Origin: Pseudarthrobacter phenanthrenivorans
Lineage (GTDB): Bacteria; Actinomycetota; Actinomycetes; Actinomycetales; Micrococcaceae
Length of the DNA: 64,000 nt
Assembly: GCF_000813845.1 (NCBI RefSeq)
Contig: NZ_JWTB01000039.1
Span: forward strand, 23,048-87,047
Direction of reading: 5' to 3'
Both the position numbers and the translations under genes were made by a program. Shown in pieces: positions 62,081 through 64,000 of this stretch. The number at the start of each line of letters is the position of its first letter. The stretch's first letter is position 1. The notes under the pieces are model-generated. The model was not told the origin of the DNA. It saw nothing but the letters and a program-made list of their open reading frames with translations, and made no database searches.

Positions 62081-64000
62081 TTGATCAATATTCCGTTTTT
62101 CCACCGGCGCAGGCGTACTAATAGCGCCGGATTTTCCCTGCCTTTACCCTCACAGCGCACTGAAGGCCCGCCCGGCACCCGTCCGCGCCCATGGCCTGAC
62201 CTGCGGATTCCCGGAATCCTGACGGCGCTGCTGGTTGTCCTGGCTGCACTCGTGGCGCCTATTCCGGCATCGGCTGCCACCGGCGATGTTGGCGTTGCAG
62301 GTCCTTTTCATACGGGCACGGAGACTCCCACAGGTACCAAGCGGGCCACAAGTTCCTTGTGGTTTAACGACGGGTCCTGGTGGGGAAATCTGTGGAATTC
62401 CGCAACATCCAATTTCCACATTTTTAAATTCAATGCGGGAACGAGTTCCTGGGCGGACACGGGGGTCACAACAGATCCGCGTCCCAACACCCATCATGAT
62501 GTTTTGTGGGACGGGAAGACGCTGTATGTCGCAAGCTACAAGTTCGTTGACGACGGACTGCCTGCCGAGCCCGGCTTCCCCACCACAATGCGCCGCTACA
62601 GCTACGACTCCAGTGCGAAGAAGTACACGCTGCTGGGTTCCAGCCAAATCAATAACTCCAAGATCGAAGTCCTGACCATCGACAAGGACTCCACGGGCAG
62701 GGTCTGGTCCAGCTGGCAGCAGGACAACAGGATCTACGTGAACGTGACCGCCACCGACGGCAAGACCTGGGGCACCCCGTTCCAGCTTTCGGGATCGATG
62801 ACCAATGTGTCCGTGGACGATACGTCGGCCGTGATTGCCTTCGACGGCAAGATCGGTGTGATGTGGAGCCGGCAGGTGGGTGACTCCACCGACGGCATGT
62901 ACTGGAGCTACCACGTCGATGGTGCATCTGCCGCCACGTGGAGCACCCCCGTGGCGGCAGTGTCCGGACAGCGAAGCAGCGATGACCACATGAACCTGAA
63001 GTGGCTGGATTCCTCGGGCGGCCGGGTGTTTGCAGCCATCAAGACCTCATACACCTCCTCGTCCCAGCCGCTGATCCAGCTGCTGGCCCTGAGCGGCACC
63101 AGCTGGTCCGCGCACACGATAGCGACTGTTGCCGAGTGCCCCAACCGCGTGATCGTCATGATTGACGAGAGCACCCAAAGGCTGCGGACCTTCGCTACGT
63201 ATCCGAAGCCATCCGGCACGACGGACGCCGGTGTCTGCACCACCTCCGGCGGCGCAATCTACGAGAAGTCCACGCCGCTGGACAACATCAACTTCACCAC
63301 CACCAAGACGGCGCGCATCGTGGATGCCGACCAGTTTGTGCACAATGTGACCTCCACGAAGCAGAACGTCAACAGTTCCGCGGGCGGCACGGCGAACAGC
63401 GGCCTGCTCGTGCTCGCGGACGTCAACGCCACCAAGCAGTACTGGCACTATTTCGATCCCACCGGCGGCGGTGGAGGCTCTGACACCACTGCCCCGACGG
63501 TGACCGCCACCTCGCCGGCTTCGGGTGCCACCGGAGTTGCCGTGACGGCCAATGTGACGGGAACCTTCTCGGAGGCCATGGACCCCTCCACGATCACGTC
63601 GGGCACGTTTACGCTCACCGGCGGACCGGCGGCCGTGACGGGGACGGTGACATATGGCGCCACGGGAAAGGTTGCAACTCTGGACCCTGCTGCAGACCTG
63701 GTGGCGGGGACGAAGTACACGGCGACCCTCAAGGGCGGCAGCAGCGGCGTGAAGGATGTTGCCGGTAACGCCCTGGCCGCGGACAAGACCTGGACCTTCA
63801 CCACTGCCGGTACCGCGCCCGCGCAGACTCCGATTGCCGTGAAGGCGGCGTCGCTGAACGGCGCGCTGGGAGCGGCAACCACTCCGGAGGTCTACGGCCT
63901 CAGGGACAACGGCGGGTACCAGTGTTTTGAACGCGGATGCATCCTCTACTCGCCGGCTTCCGGCGCTCACGTGTCAATGGGCGCAATCCGGAGCCTGTGG
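62081..64000 (+). CDS. large secreted protein with propeller-like, Ig-like and LGFP repeats (cut by window end)
   Basis: At least 640 residues, open to the window edge. A TTG start follows GGGAG; no ATG or GTG is available in frame before the signal. After a long basic n-region, the signal helix ILTALLVVLAALVAPIPASA ends near residue 65. Residues 85-450 form a BNR/propeller-like region (TLYVASYKF, RVWSSWQQDN, IGVMWSRQV). A Ser/Gly linker leads to an SbsA/Big_5 Ig-like domain at about 468-570, then an LGFP repeat (TPEVYGLRDNGGYQCFE ... GAHVSMGAIRSLW). Probably binds or remodels the outer envelope or a glycan. Confidence 0.75.
   Translation, partial: MINIPFFHRRRRTNSAGFSLPLPSQRTEGPPGTRPRPWPDLRIPGILTALLVVLAALVAPIPASAATGDVGVAGPFHTGTETPTGTKRATSSLWFNDGSWWGNLWNSATSNFHIFKFNAGTSSWADTGVTTDPRPNTHHDVLWDGKTLYVASYKFVDDGLPAEPGFPTTMRRYSYDSSAKKYTLLGSSQINNSKIEVLTIDKDSTGRVWSSWQQDNRIYVNVTATDGKTWGTPFQLSGSMTNVSVDDTSAVIAFDGKIGVMWSRQVGDSTDGMYWSYHVDGASAATWSTPVAAVSGQRSSDDHMNLKWLDSSGGRVFAAIKTSYTSSSQPLIQLLALSGTSWSAHTIATVAECPNRVIVMIDESTQRLRTFATYPKPSGTTDAGVCTTSGGAIYEKSTPLDNINFTTTKTARIVDADQFVHNVTSTKQNVNSSAGGTANSGLLVLADVNATKQYWHYFDPTGGGGGSDTTAPTVTATSPASGATGVAVTANVTGTFSEAMDPSTITSGTFTLTGGPAAVTGTVTYGATGKVATLDPAADLVAGTKYTATLKGGSSGVKDVAGNALAADKTWTFTTAGTAPAQTPIAVKAASLNGALGAATTPEVYGLRDNGGYQCFERGCILYSPASGAHVSMGAIRSLW

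Overview
The window is one contiguous stretch of a high-GC actinobacterial chromosome. Protein character points to the Micrococcaceae, most likely an Arthrobacter or Pseudarthrobacter-like soil bacterium: mycobacterial-type trehalase-like GH15, a ferredoxin-reductase plus acyl desaturase pair, DUF222/HNH endonuclease, GAF-ANTAR proteins, LGFP repeats and an ECF/Asp23 envelope cluster. The genus is inference from protein flavour, not from a marker gene. No rRNA, tRNA, CRISPR array, prophage or insertion sequence was recognised. Coding density is high, with many ATGA or TGATG overlaps and several strong, nearly perfect hairpin terminators.

Layout. 0.1-8.7 kb: zinc alcohol dehydrogenase, HAD phosphatase with a DUF1508 protein, GH15 trehalase/glucoamylase-like enzyme, DUF72, App1-type phosphatase and GH1 beta-glucosidase. 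8.7-10 kb: a small heat-shock locus (Hsp20, J-domain protein, divergent HspR-like regulator). 10-17 kb: PAP2 phosphatase, secreted S8 protease, epimerase, second-type adenylate kinase, GAF-ANTAR protein, lone receiver protein, alpha/beta hydrolase. 17-26.6 kb: metal-responsive ArsR plus CDF exporter, desaturase with its reductase, luciferase-like oxidoreductase, several small membrane proteins, a nitrilase-family amidase and an ammonium transporter with GlnR-like sites upstream. 26.6-34.6 kb: PadR regulator with a large palindromic operator, class A penicillin-binding protein, a decay zone (frameshifted HNH gene, acetyltransferase remnant), DUF1992, ArsR-SRPBCC pair, peptidase S51-like protein and another GAF-ANTAR protein.

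35.4-39.5 kb is the most distinctive block: an apparent nine-gene operon of Asp23/Gls24-type envelope proteins (Asp23, DUF2273, a frameshifted Asp23-like gene, DUF6286, AmaP), CsbD, an ECF sigma factor, a protein that joins an anti-sigma zinc motif to an Asp23-like domain, and a final small Asp23-like protein. This suggests a self-contained envelope-stress circuit in which the stress structural proteins and their sigma regulator are made together.

39.6-55.5 kb: nitronate monooxygenase, two zinc alcohol dehydrogenases divergent from an XRE/MmyB-type regulator, a sulfonate/nitrate-type ABC importer with a flavin monooxygenase behind a structured leader, UspA, a cupin and MFS exporter whose upstream region shares a 40-bp element with the alcohol dehydrogenase promoter, DUF817, MpaB-like oxygenase, a lipoprotein and IlvD. 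55.5-62 kb: another MmyB-type regulator and a PucR-controlled catabolic operon (NCS1 permease, polysaccharide-deacetylase-family hydrolase, M20 amidohydrolase). The window ends inside a large secreted protein with a predicted propeller-like region, an Ig-like domain and LGFP repeats.
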